Shown here one piece after another: positions 51,998 to 59,867 of a DNA stretch of 59,867 nt. The number at the start of each line of letters is the position of its first letter. Position 1 is the stretch's first letter. The translations under genes were made by a program, and so were the position numbers. Where the stretch lies: positions 1-59,867 of the forward strand of contig JAPPBX010000104.1 in assembly GCA_026702755.1 (NCBI GenBank). Direction: 5' to 3'. This DNA comes from Candidatus Poribacteria bacterium (GTDB lineage Bacteria > Poribacteria > WGA-4E > WGA-3G). Under the pieces are notes generated by a model. That model worked only from the letters and a program-made list of their open reading frames with translations. It made no database searches and was not told where the DNA came from.

Positions 51998-53500
51998 ATG
52001 GCTCATTTTTTTTCTGAAGCAAGCCGGACTTTCAGCGAATACCTGCTTTTACCCAACTTAACCACGAAGGATTGCATCCCTGAAAACGTTATCCTGAGAA
52101 CCCCGCTCGTGAAGTTTAAAGTTGGGCAGCAACCGCCATCTCTGGAAGTGAACATTCCGTTTGCTTCAGCAATCATGCAGGCTGTTTCGGATCACAATTT
52201 GGCAATTGCACTCGCAAGACAGGGCGGGATATCCTTTATTTATGGCTCCCAAAGTATTGAAGAGCAGGCAGCAATGGTACGGACAGTTAAAAGCCACAAA
52301 GCGGGTTTCGTCGTCAGCGACTCAAATTTAAAGTGTGATAGCACGATAGCAGATGTCGTGAAACTCACCGAAGAAACAGGACACTCGACGATTCCTATAA
52401 CCGAAGATGGTTCGTCTTCAGGAGAACTGTTCGGACTCATAACGGATAAGGACTATAGACTGAGTCGAGTGGATTTAAACGCTAAAGTACGCGAATTCAT
52501 GACACCGTTTCCCGAACTGATTGTCGGTCAAAAGGGAATTACGATTGAAGATGCCAACGACCTCATTTGGAAACACAAGATAAATTGTCTGCCGATCGTT
52601 GATGAAAATCGTAAACTGTTACATCTGGTCTTCAGGAAAGATTACGATGACCATAAGAAAAATCCACTTGAATCCGTAGATTCCCAGAAAAGACTCGTGG
52701 TGGGTGCCGGAATTAATACACGAGATTACAAAGAGAGAGTGCCAGCACTGGTCGCAGCGGGTGTCGATATTATTTGTGTTGATTCTTCAGAAGGGTATAC
52801 AGAATGGCAATCAGACACTATTCGATTTATTAAAAATGAATACAATGATACTGTAAAAGTGGGCGGCGGGAATGTCGTTCACGGAGATGCATTCATGTAT
52901 TTGGTAGAAGCCGGTGCTGATTTTGTAAAAGTGGGCATCGGTGGCGGTGCCATTTGTATAACAAGAGAACAGAAAGGGATTGGTTGTGGGCAAGCGACTG
53001 CCGTCATTGAAGTCGCCCGGCAAAGAGACCTGTATTTGAAGGAAACCGGTGTTTACGTGCCGATTTGCTCAGATGGCGGCATATTCCAAGATTATCATAT
53101 CGGTTTGGCACTCGCTATGGGTGCCGATTTCGTGATGATGGGCAGATATTTCGCAAGATTTGATGAAAGTCCAAGTAAGCTAAGAAAATTGGGTATGAAT
53201 ACAGTGAAAGAATATTGGGGCGAAGGAACAAAACGCGCCTCTAATTGGCAACGCTACCACGAAGGGGGCGGTCCAGAATTGCTGTTCGAGGAGGGTGCCG
53301 ACGCTTATGTGCCTTATGCAGGAAAGATGAACGATAATTTGAAAACGACCCTCGCAAAAATCCGGTCACTTCTATGTAATTGTGGGGCCATATCGCTACC
53401 GGAATTTCGTCAAAAAGCGAGGTTTGTGTTAGTCTCTTCAGCGAGTATTCGCGAAGGCGGTGTTCACGATATTATCCCAAGAACAACACAGGATGGATGA
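51998..53500 (+). CDS. guaB: IMP dehydrogenase
   Basis: 500 residues, standard length. The catalytic loop [20 protein letters not shown] (about 312-331) contains the active-site Cys after [23 protein letters not shown] and [20 protein letters not shown] are the phosphate-binding parts of the barrel. Two CBS regions occupy about 100-220. The usual GSGSICTTR is altered to GGGAICITR and the flap reads [16 protein letters not shown]. It makes XMP for guanine nucleotides. AGGAGGA precedes the ATG. Its TGA is two bases before the start of the first selenoprotein-like gene, so the two are likely co-transcribed. Confidence 0.9.
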   Translation: MAHFFSEASRTFSEYLLLPNLTTKDCIPENVILRTPLVKFKVGQQPPSLEVNIPFASAIMQAVSDHNLAIALARQGGISFIYGSQSIEEQAAMVRTVKSHKAGFVVSDSNLKCDSTIADVVKLTEETGHSTIPITEDGSSSGELFGLITDKDYRLSRVDLNAKVREFMTPFPELIVGQKGITIEDANDLIWKHKINCLPIVDENRKLLHLVFRKDYDDHKKNPLESVDSQKRLVVGAGINTRDYKERVPALVAAGVDIICVDSSEGYTEWQSDTIRFIKNEYNDTVKVGGGNVVHGDAFMYLVEAGADFVKVGIGGGAICITREQKGIGCGQATAVIEVARQRDLYLKETGVYVPICSDGGIFQDYHIGLALAMGADFVMMGRYFARFDESPSKLRKLGMNTVKEYWGEGTKRASNWQRYHEGGGPELLFEEGADAYVPYAGKMNDNLKTTLAKIRSLLCNCGAISLPEFRQKARFVLVSSASIREGGVHDIIPRTTQDG

Positions 53501-53502
53501 AA

Positions 53503-55041
53503 ATGGAACCTTTCAACAACAAAATCACACTCAATCTTGACCGGAACACAGAAGCCAATGTTAAAGGGTTTATCGCGCCGATTGAATACACCCAATACAA
53601 CTTCCATGTAGAGTGGGAGGCATTGGCAAATCTGCAAGTCGCTGAACCAGAAAAGCAACATGCCGCATCCATTTTTCAGGCATTTCTTCCATCGGAACCG
53701 GTTTCGGTGGGTGATTGCTGGCAAATTGAGGCGGGTGTTTTGGAATTACTCAGGCAACTTAATCCGAAACCGAGATTGGATTTGGATGTCAATAACGGAG
53801 ATTCGTATGGCTCGTGGGCATGTCTACGTGCTTGCAACGATAAATTCGCCGACATCACCTTTCGCATCCATGCGGAATTTGTCATAGAAGGGGGGAGGTT
53901 CACACCTTCCCAGTTTGCTGGTCATCTCGTTATTGACCGAATCAAAGAAGAAATCGCATTCTTTCAGATGCATGTCCCTAAAGGGACACTGAATTTCGAT
54001 GCTTATCGGAACACAATCGGATCCGAGATCGGCTATTGTTCTCAAATGGAACTCTGCACAGGGACACCACCTCACGATGTCGAATTCATCACATCAATCA
54101 CACAAGAAGAAGCCGAACACGCACTGATATCGTGTTTCTACAAGGTTCAGCACATTAACTGGGTCCCGCTGGAGGAGGCGTTGGAGATGGCACCGGCACA
54201 GCAGAAACCGATCCACGCGGTCACATTAGATGGACCGCTCTTCGATGAGTCCTGCTGAGCGAGTGGCAAAGGTCTGAGGGCAGGTGTCCTCTCAAGAGAC
54301 GAAATTATTGAATTTTTGAACGAGCATTTCATTAACACATGGGTCCCCCACTCTGAATTAGGACGTGTCCGTCGTTTGCGGGAACCGATTGCCAAAAGAC
54401 GCGAACGCGAAGGCAAGCCGTTTGATACAACCCACGCTTTGGCACAAGCCATCATGAACGGATGGAAAACCGGCTCAAGAAAAGGGTCGCCGGTGGATTC
54501 CTTCGTTATATCACCCGAATTTGAACTGATGGGTAAACAACAGTTCAATGAACTCGCAAGGGATAATACCTCTCCAGCAAAATATTATCACGCATTCCTC
54601 AGGGAAGCCTTGAAAGGAAAACAGCCCGGATTGGGAAACATTGTTCTTACCCGTGAACACCCTGTAGAGGAAGTGCTGGACGTTTTTCGGACACCAACTG
54701 TCGGTTATTTAGATTACACGGTTGTCGTGGTTGATGTCACGTCTTTTGAAAACGGCGGGACACTCACCATTGATATTAAAATCGGTAGGGGTGGTGGTGA
54801 GGGTGAGTTTTATCTATTTGACGAGGATGGCGAACTTTCCATAGATGAAGAAGAACCGAAAGATGCACTTACTGGGACGTGGGGTGAACCGGGAGATACA
54901 CTACAGCTCACACACCGTTTTGACCGAGGGCAACGTTTTAAGTTAGGTGCTTCAGGATATTGGGACGAAGGCGAAATGTGTACCAACGCTTTTCAAGCAA
55001 GAATCTCTGTAGAGCCAGCAGAAAAACCCGAATCAATGTAG
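53503..55041 (+). CDS. Putative selenoprotein, tandem paralogue 1 (UGA at codon 252)
   Basis: 512 residues if UGA 54256-54258 is read as selenocysteine. Conventional reading gives a 251-residue ORF ending at ESC, then a second ORF from TTG 54316 that lacks a ribosome-binding site; the frame is open between them. Residues 1-205 are an N-terminal domain of unknown family with a conserved CWQIE Cys. About 206-290 reads INWVPLEEALEMA, KPIHAVTLDGPLFDESC-U-ASGK and FLNEHFINTWV, the layout of a thioredoxin_7-like domain with Cys-Sec at the active site. The C-terminal part (about 290-512) ends in a beta-rich domain with THRFDRGQRFKLGASG. ATG 53503 is chosen because it aligns with paralogue 2; ATG 53497 is also possible. 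The start is two bases after guaB. See also 54275-54294. Confidence 0.72.
54275..54294 (+). promoter_or_regulatory. Candidate bacterial SECIS hairpin, paralogue 1
   Basis: UGAGGG pairs with CCUCUCA (one bulged U) around the loop CAGGUGU. The loop begins 22 bases after UGA 54256-54258, within the range used by bacterial SECIS elements, and contains GGU as in the E. coli fdhF element. Folding was done by eye. Confidence 0.5.
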
Positions 55042-55167
55042 TATTTGCAAGGCTTCATTGATACAATATGATTTACATAAGTGCATCCAAAAATGTGTAT
55101 AAGCGAATCATTGCCTCCTTCTAATAGCAATGGTATTTTATACGAAAAAGGAAGTTCCTAACGAAAA

Positions 55168-56730
55168 ATGAAAACTTTCAACAACAAAATTGCACTTAAT
55201 CTTGACCGTGATGCACAAGTGTCTGTCACAGGCTTCATCGCACCGATTGAATATACCCAGCGCAACTACCACGTGGATTGGGACGAATTAGCAAACTTTC
55301 GGGTTGCTGAACCCGAAAAGCAATATCCTGCCTCCGTTTTTCAAGCATTTTTGCCACAAGAACCGGTCTCTGTGGGTGAATGCTGGCAAATTGAAGAAGA
55401 AGGGGCGTTAACACTGCTGAGGCAACTCAGTCCAAACCCACAATTGGAGTTGAAAATTGGTGGGGAGGATTCTTACGGTTTATGGGCATTTCTACGCGCT
55501 TACAACAATGAGTTTGCTGAGATTCTGTTCCGTATCCATGCGGAATTCGTTTTAGAAAAAGGCTGGTTTGCACCATCGCAGTTTGCTGGACATTTGATTA
55601 TCGACCAGAACGAAAAGAAAGTTGCCTCCCTCAAGATGCACGTTCCGGCTGCCACACTAAACTTTGATGTACGTTGGAAAATTAGAGATGGACTCCGCGG
55701 AGCGGACATCGGTTTTTGTCCGCAAATGGAACTCTGTGCAGGCACACAAGATGTTTTGCAAGATGCCAAATTCACAGAAGCGATCACCCAAGAGGAAGCA
55801 TTGCAAGCACTGATGTTACGTTTTTACAAGTCAGCACAAATTAACTGGGTACTGCTGGAGGAAGCGTTGGAGATGGCACCCGCACAACAGAAACCAATTC
55901 ATGCCATCTCGATAAGTGGGCCGCTCTTCGACGAATCATGCTGAGGGAGTGGCAAGACCCTGAGGGCAGGTGCTCTCTCTGACGATCAGAACATTGAATT
56001 CCTGAACGAAAATTTCATCAACACTTGGGTAACGAATGCTGAATTAGGGCGTAAACATAGTCTGCGAGAACCGATTGCCAAAAGACGCGAACGAGAGGGA
56101 AAAACGTTTGACACAAGCCATCCGTTGGCACAAGCCATTATAAAGGGGTGGAAGACCGGATCAAAGAAAGGTTCACCCGTGGATTGTTTCGTCATCTCAC
56201 CAGAGTTTGAATTGATGGGCAGACTGCTTGTCAATGAATTCTTCGACTACAATTGGAATAAATTTAAACTCCGAGATGAGGAAAGTTACCTTATATTTCT
56301 CAAGGAAGCTTTAGACGGAAAGCAGCCCGGGTTGGGTAATATTACTTTGAACAGTGAGGTGTCTTCTCAGGAGGTCATGGATGTTTTCCGAACACCGACG
56401 GTTGGTTATAAGGATTACACAGTCGTTGTAATTGATACAAGGGCGTTTGAAAATGGTGGTACGCTAACCGTTGATATTGAAACCGGTAGAGCCGACGCAG
56501 AAGGGCACTTCTATTTGGTTGATGGTGACGACGACCTCCCTACAACAGAAAGAGTGACTAAATACATGGTACTTGCGATGAAGTGGTTGGAACCCGATGA
56601 AACAGGGCAACTCACGCATCGTTTTGACCGAGGTCAGTTTTTTAAGTTGGGTGCTACCGGGTGTTACGGTAGGAGTGAGAAAGGCAGTACCAACGCTTTT
56701 AAGGCAAAAATTTCTGTAGTGGAGAATTGA
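55168..56730 (+). CDS. Putative selenoprotein, tandem paralogue 2 (UGA at codon 259)
   Basis: 520 residues with UGA 55942-55944 read as Sec. The two halves are in the same frame with no other stop. The second half has no ATG until far downstream: its conserved start region (FLNENFINTWVTNAELGR, about 55996) has neither a start codon of the usual kind nor a ribosome-binding site, so a separate gene would lose conserved sequence. The thioredoxin-like block reads INWVLLEEALEMA, KPIHAISISGPLFDESC-U-GSGK. The N-terminal half has Cys in VGECWQIE and in GFCPQMELCAGT. The start is ATG 55168, with AAAAAGGAAG upstream. It follows paralogue 1 by 126 bases. Confidence 0.72.
55962..55977 (+). promoter_or_regulatory. 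Candidate bacterial SECIS hairpin, paralogue 2
   Basis: GAGGGC pairs with GCUCUC (six pairs, one G-U) around the tetraloop AGGU, starting 23 bases after the UGA. It is the clearest of the three hairpins. Confidence 0.55.
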
Positions 56731-56731
56731 A

Positions 56732-58369
56732 ATGTGTATTTTATCAGACAAAATCACGCTCAATCTTAATGGGGACACAGAAGTCTCTGTCAAAGGCTTC
56801 ATCGCGCCGATCGAATACACGCAATACAACTTCCACGTGAAGTGGGACGAATTGGCGAACTTTCGGGTCGCTGAACCAAAAAAGCAGCATCCCACATCCG
56901 TTTTTCAAGCGTTTCTCCCATCAGAAGCGGCTTCGGTCGGTGGATGCTGGCAGATTCAAGCAGAAGGCGCGCTAACGTTGCTAAGGCAACTTCACCCGAA
57001 CCCGAGCTTGGATTTGCACATCAATAATGGAGATTCTTTTGGTTTGTGGTCATGTCTGCGTGCTTACAATAACGAATTTGCCGAGATTCTGTTCCGTATT
57101 CACGCGGAATTCGTCATGGAAAATGGGTGGTTTACGCCTTCACAATTTACTGGACACTTGGTTATTGACCGAATCCGAGAGAAAGTTGTGTCCTTCAGGA
57201 TGTACGTACCTGAAACGACACTGAACTTTGACGCGGGTTGGAAAGCACCGGCGCACCCGGGTGGCGCAGCGGAAATCGGCTTTTGCCCGCGAATAGAACT
57301 TGCTGCTGGCACACAACCTACTGATGTCGAATTCACCGCGTCAATCACGGAAGAAGAAGCCGAACGCGCGCTCGTATCGTGTTTCTATGAGTTTCAGCAA
57401 ATTAACTGGGTATCGCTGGAGGAAGCGTTAGAGATGGCACCCGCGCAAGGGAAACCAATCCATGTCATCTCAGTGGATGGACCGCTCTTTGACGAGGGGT
57501 GCTGAGGGAGTGGTAAAATCCTGAGGGCAGTTGAGCTCTCTGAAGATCGAATCATAGAATTTTTGAACGAAAACTTTATCAACACGTGGGTCCCCAACGC
57601 GGAGTTAGGACGAACGCCAAGTTTACGAGAACCGATTGCAAGGCGACGCGAACGCGAAGGTAAGACCTTCGACACAAGCCATCCCTTAGCACAAGCAATT
57701 ATCAAAACCTGGAAAAAGGGTTCACCAGTGGATTGTTTGGTTATCTCACCGGAGTTTGAAGCGATGGGTGGCATAGACTACAATATATTTCTCGACAACA
57801 TGACGGAACCAGACCACGCCGCTTATATGTTCCTTGACAAACTGACGGAGTCTGATGACCATACCGAACCTTACCTACTATTTCTCAGGGAGTCCTTGGA
57901 AGGAAAACGTCCCGGGTTGGGTGATCTCATCCTTACGCCGGAGCAACCCTCAAAGGAGGTCGTAGATACTTTTTATACCCCGATGCTCGCACATCAGGAT
58001 TACACTGTTGTCTACATTGATGCCACGGCGTTTGAAGTTGGTGGCACACTCACTGCCAACATCCAAGTCGGGAGAGACAATGGAATAGGGATTTTCCATC
58101 TCCTCGACGGAGACAAAAAACTCCCGACGGAAAAAGTGCCTGATGGCATTGATCCTGAAGCATGGAACAGCCAAGAAAGCGATGAATATAAGAAGGCACT
58201 TGGCGCACTTACCAGAGTCTGGGGGATATTCCCCGGTGAATCTGGACAAATTACATATCAGTTCGATCGTGGTCAACGCTTTAAACTATGTGTGACTGGA
58301 GACCAATGGAGTGAAATAGGCGATATAAACGCTTTCCACGCAAAAATTTCTGTGGAAGCGGCAGACTGA
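56732..58369 (+). CDS. Putative selenoprotein, tandem paralogue 3 (UGA at codon 258)
   Basis: 545 residues with UGA 57503-57505 read as Sec. The context here is GPLFDEGC-U-GSGK, so the local motif Gly-Cys-Sec-Gly equals the redox tetrapeptide of animal thioredoxin reductases. INWVSLEEALEMA precedes it, and IEFLNENFINTWV follows. The N-terminal domain aligns with paralogues 1 and 2 (VGGCWQIQ); the C-terminal half carries an insertion (about residues 346-372) and a longer acidic loop before YQFDRGQRFKLCVTG. ATG 56732 follows GGAGAATTGA and begins one base after the paralogue 2 stop, so the genes are co-transcribed. Confidence 0.72.
57523..57540 (+). promoter_or_regulatory. Candidate bacterial SECIS hairpin, paralogue 3
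   Basis: GAGGGC pairs with GCUCUC around the loop AGUUGA, 23 bases after the UGA. The stem is identical to paralogue 2 although the loop and the encoded residues differ, which suggests the stem is kept for itself. Confidence 0.5.
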
Positions 58370-58453
58370 AGAATAGTAGGTAGTTAACAGTCATCAATTA
58401 TAGTAAAATCCGAAAGTATGTTTACAGTCCGTCACGGAACAAAAGCCCCACTG

Positions 58454-58516
58454 CCGCTGGCGAGGGAGTTTTTGCTTGGGGAGTTTTTGCTTGGGGATTT
58501 CTGCGTATTGCTTGGG
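58454..58516. repeat. GCTGGCGAGG word with short tandem repeat
   Basis: GCTGGCGAGG is followed by two perfect 15-base tandem units (GAGTTTTTGCTTGGG, 58466-58480 and 58481-58495) and a degenerate third unit. It lies in the 325-base gap between paralogue 3 and the deacetylase, which otherwise has only the inverted repeat at 58623-58675. Confidence 0.6.
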
Positions 58517-58622
58517 TGTTTCTGCGGATTTCCGCTAGTATTCTCGCCCTTACGTTGGTGTATAGGTAATTACGGGTTTTACTATAAGAGATGGTTTGGT
58601 TAGGCAAGACACCTCTTTAACT

Positions 58623-58675
58623 TTAACCATCAACTCGCCTTCCTTATAAATGTTAAAGCACGAGTTGATGGTTAA
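58623..58675. terminator. Perfect 15-base inverted repeat, possible terminator or structural element
   Basis: TTAACCATCAACTCG (58623-58637) and CGAGTTGATGGTTAA (58661-58675) are exact complements with a 23-base loop. It stands between convergent genes (selenoprotein paralogue 3 and deacetylase). The loop is long and there is no U-tract. Half of a CAGTT-family repeat follows (AACTGAAAACTGACAACTG). Confidence 0.4.
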
Positions 58676-58694
58676 AACTGAAAACTGACAACTG

Positions 58695-59402
58695 TTAACT
58701 CTGATTACCGACATCCGCCAACCGCACAAACCTGTATCCCTCCCGTTTCAATGCGGTGATGATTCGGTCTGTCGCTTCGATTGTCCCCGAACGGTCTGCG
58801 TTTTTATTTTCCGCTTTCCCATCGTGTAGGACAATAATCGAACCCGCCCCCGTAGATGAAAGTGTTTTTTTCAATACCGTCTCAGTGATCTTGTCGGGAT
58901 TCTGCGTCGTCCAATCCCAACTCCATACATTGCAGCTGATATGCGTTCGATCGTCTTTCGCGAGCACATAAGCGACTGGTAGAAACCGTGTTAGCATTGG
59001 TGCTCTAAATACACTATCCTTTGCAATGCCGTATTGCTGAAGAAGGTCGTCCGTGCGTTCAATTTGCCGCCGAACACAGAACGGTGACAAGAAACCCAGC
59101 AGTGGATGGCTATAGGTATGATTGCCAATCTGATGCCCTTCGGCAATAATCCGACGGACCGTTTCGGGGTGCCTTTCAATACGATTTCCGATTACGAAGA
59201 AGGTGGCTTTGACGTTGTGCTTAGCGAGGACATCAAGTAACCGCTCAGTATAAGGCGGATTTGGTCCATCGTCGTAAGTGAGCGCGACAACCTTCTGATC
59301 TGTGTTCAGGCGAACCATATTCTTCCCGAAAGGGGGTCTAAAGAAAACGCACAGCAGTATCGCGAATGCAAATCCTACAGCAGGGGTGATTATTGAACTC
59401 AT
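58695..59402 (-). CDS. Polysaccharide deacetylase (NodB-fold)
   Basis: 235 residues. An N-terminal membrane anchor or signal (TPAVGFAFAILLCVFF) is followed by the NodB domain: ALTYDDGPNPPYTERLLDVL (motif 1, about 41), NHTYSHPLLG (motif 2, His ligands, about 94), RAPMLTRFL (motif 3), VWSWDWTTQNP (motif 4) and IIVLHDGK (motif 5). It removes acetyl groups from surface or cell-wall polysaccharide outside the cytoplasmic membrane. All metal and catalytic motifs are present. Confidence 0.9.
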   Translation of the reverse strand: MSSIITPAVGFAFAILLCVFFRPPFGKNMVRLNTDQKVVALTYDDGPNPPYTERLLDVLAKHNVKATFFVIGNRIERHPETVRRIIAEGHQIGNHTYSHPLLGFLSPFCVRRQIERTDDLLQQYGIAKDSVFRAPMLTRFLPVAYVLAKDDRTHISCNVWSWDWTTQNPDKITETVLKKTLSSTGAGSIIVLHDGKAENKNADRSGTIEATDRIITALKREGYRFVRLADVGNQS

Positions 59403-59541
59403 TAGAATTGTTGCCTTTTAAAGATCTTGGCGTAAAGATTTACCGGAAACCAGATTTTTCTGAATCCTTACATCCAACTCATGTTTTCTAATTATACGAA
59501 AGATCTTACCGCCTGACTACACTTTTCAAACCCGATTTTTC

Positions 59542-59570
59542 TTGACGGTTTTTGTCAATCATGTTATCAT
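59542..59570 (+). promoter_or_regulatory. Sigma-70-type promoter for the AIM24 gene
   Basis: TTGACG (59542-59547) and TATCAT (59565-59570) with a 17-base spacer, about 90 bases before the ATG. Confidence 0.6.
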
Positions 59571-59658
59571 TTCCAAAAGCGATTATGGTGCGCTACAGTT
59601 TGAAGGATTCGTCTGCTGCCACATCATTATTTGGTCTAAACCTTTGAAAGGGACAACA

Positions 59659-59838
59659 ATGCGGAGCCACGAAGTAGACTATGAAATTTTCGGCAACGAT
59701 ATGCAGGTCGTTGAGATCGAACTCGACTTGGGTGAGACGATCATCGCTGAAGCTGGGGCGATGAACTGGATGGAAGAGGACATTGTCTATGAGGCAAAGA
59801 TGGGCGATGGTTCTAGTAGTCTGTCACAATTATCTTGA
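59659..59838 (+). CDS. AIM24-family protein, cut off after about 50 residues
   Basis: 59 residues. [20 protein letters not shown] and MGDGSS are the conserved N-terminal block of the AIM24 (TIGR00266) family, normally over 200 residues. After GDGSS the sequence no longer follows the family and stops at TGA 59836-59838. The DNA from about 59816 (TAGTAGTCTGTCACAATTA) is AT-rich and could be the end of an insertion sequence running out of the window; an assembly junction is also possible. ATG 59659 is chosen after GAAAGGGAC; a longer frame from 59542 would overlap the promoter. Confidence 0.6.
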   Translation: MRSHEVDYEIFGNDMQVVEIELDLGETIIAEAGAMNWMEEDIVYEAKMGDGSSSLSQLS

Positions 59839-59867
59839 TAGTTGATCTAAAATCTGGTATCCTTAGG

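Noticed and set aside
53380-53502. Upstream extension of paralogue 1 into IMP dehydrogenase
   Set aside because: The extension translates the last part of guaB out of frame and has no counterpart in paralogues 2 and 3.
53503-58369. UGA read as tryptophan (alternative genetic code)
   Set aside because: Genes such as the sigma factor, the TPR gene before Doc and IMP dehydrogenase end at UGA exactly where their families end, Trp is written UGG throughout, and the UGA in the trio aligns with a redox Cys position, not with Trp.
54316-58369. Second halves of the trio as independent genes with TTG starts (54316, 56125, 57563)
   Set aside because: There is no ribosome-binding site at these codons, the start in paralogue 2 would remove conserved sequence, and the 57 bases before the putative starts are conserved as protein in all three copies.
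58454-58516. Small ORF over the tandem GCTTGGG units (58418-58603)
   Set aside because: The translation is low-complexity Leu/Gly/Phe sequence made by the tandem units and has no ribosome-binding site.

Overview
The window reads as a bacterial chromosome segment with about 46 plausible genes, no rRNA or tRNA gene, and an unusual load of short dispersed inverted repeats between genes. Gene style (DUF4838, isochorismatase-family, PhoX and DegT proteins, TPR/toxin-like pairs, stacked repeat families, many short gene relics) suggests an uncultured Candidatus Poribacteria-like genome. That placement is inference from gene style, not a search. UGA is a normal stop here (for example at the ends of the sigma-factor and IMP dehydrogenase genes), so the standard bacterial code applies.

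Layout. 1-8.6 kb: the end of an ECF sigma factor, four tandem MacB/FtsX-type permeases and a coiled-coil membrane-fusion adaptor, with no ATPase in the window. 8.6-12.7 kb: a PhnP-like metallo-hydrolase, an acetyltransferase, a DegT/DnrJ aminotransferase and a helical-repeat protein. 12.7-13.6 kb: decayed gene fragments and repeats. 13.6-17 kb: a small conserved ORF and two toxin-like modules (TPR-UPF0175/DUF3368 and TPR/Doc). 17.2-22.2 kb: a HAD phosphatase and a 1432-residue reductase-ligase-ACP-acyltransferase fusion, probably lipid synthesis. 22.5-29 kb: an RsbU-like phosphatase, a secreted protein, an O-antigen ligase-like protein, a deoxyhypusine synthase-like protein, and a CYTH/receiver-like pair. 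29.3-36.2 kb: isochorismatase, MFS nucleoside transporter, DUF4838 and VWA proteins. 36.2-48.4 kb: an orphan DNA methyltransferase, PhoX, LeuRS, a beta-propeller protein, RNase J, a solute-binding lipoprotein and a Bpu10I-like restriction-modification pair. 48.5-51 kb: leuC and leuD separated by an orphan DUF2281 antitoxin and the stub of its PIN toxin. 51.2-53.5 kb: a HAD hydrolase and IMP dehydrogenase. 58.7 kb to the end: a polysaccharide deacetylase and a cut-off AIM24 gene.

The most remarkable region is 53,503-58,369. Three tandem paralogous genes each look like two ORFs split by a single in-frame UGA, but in all three the UGA follows a Cys codon directly, the frame stays open across it, the residues on both sides are conserved (Cys-UGA-Gly/Ala-Ser-Gly-Lys), and the UGA sits at the active-site position of a thioredoxin-like domain. 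A stem-loop resembling a bacterial SECIS element begins 16-17 bases after each UGA. The simplest reading is a family of three roughly 510-545-residue selenoproteins with a Cys-Sec dipeptide, apparently of undescribed architecture. Conventional annotation would split them into six genes.

A second theme is that dispersed repeats have shaped genes: they sit over start regions (VWA, TPR-UPF0175), possibly inside the RNase J coding region, and cut off a PIN toxin inside the leu cluster.
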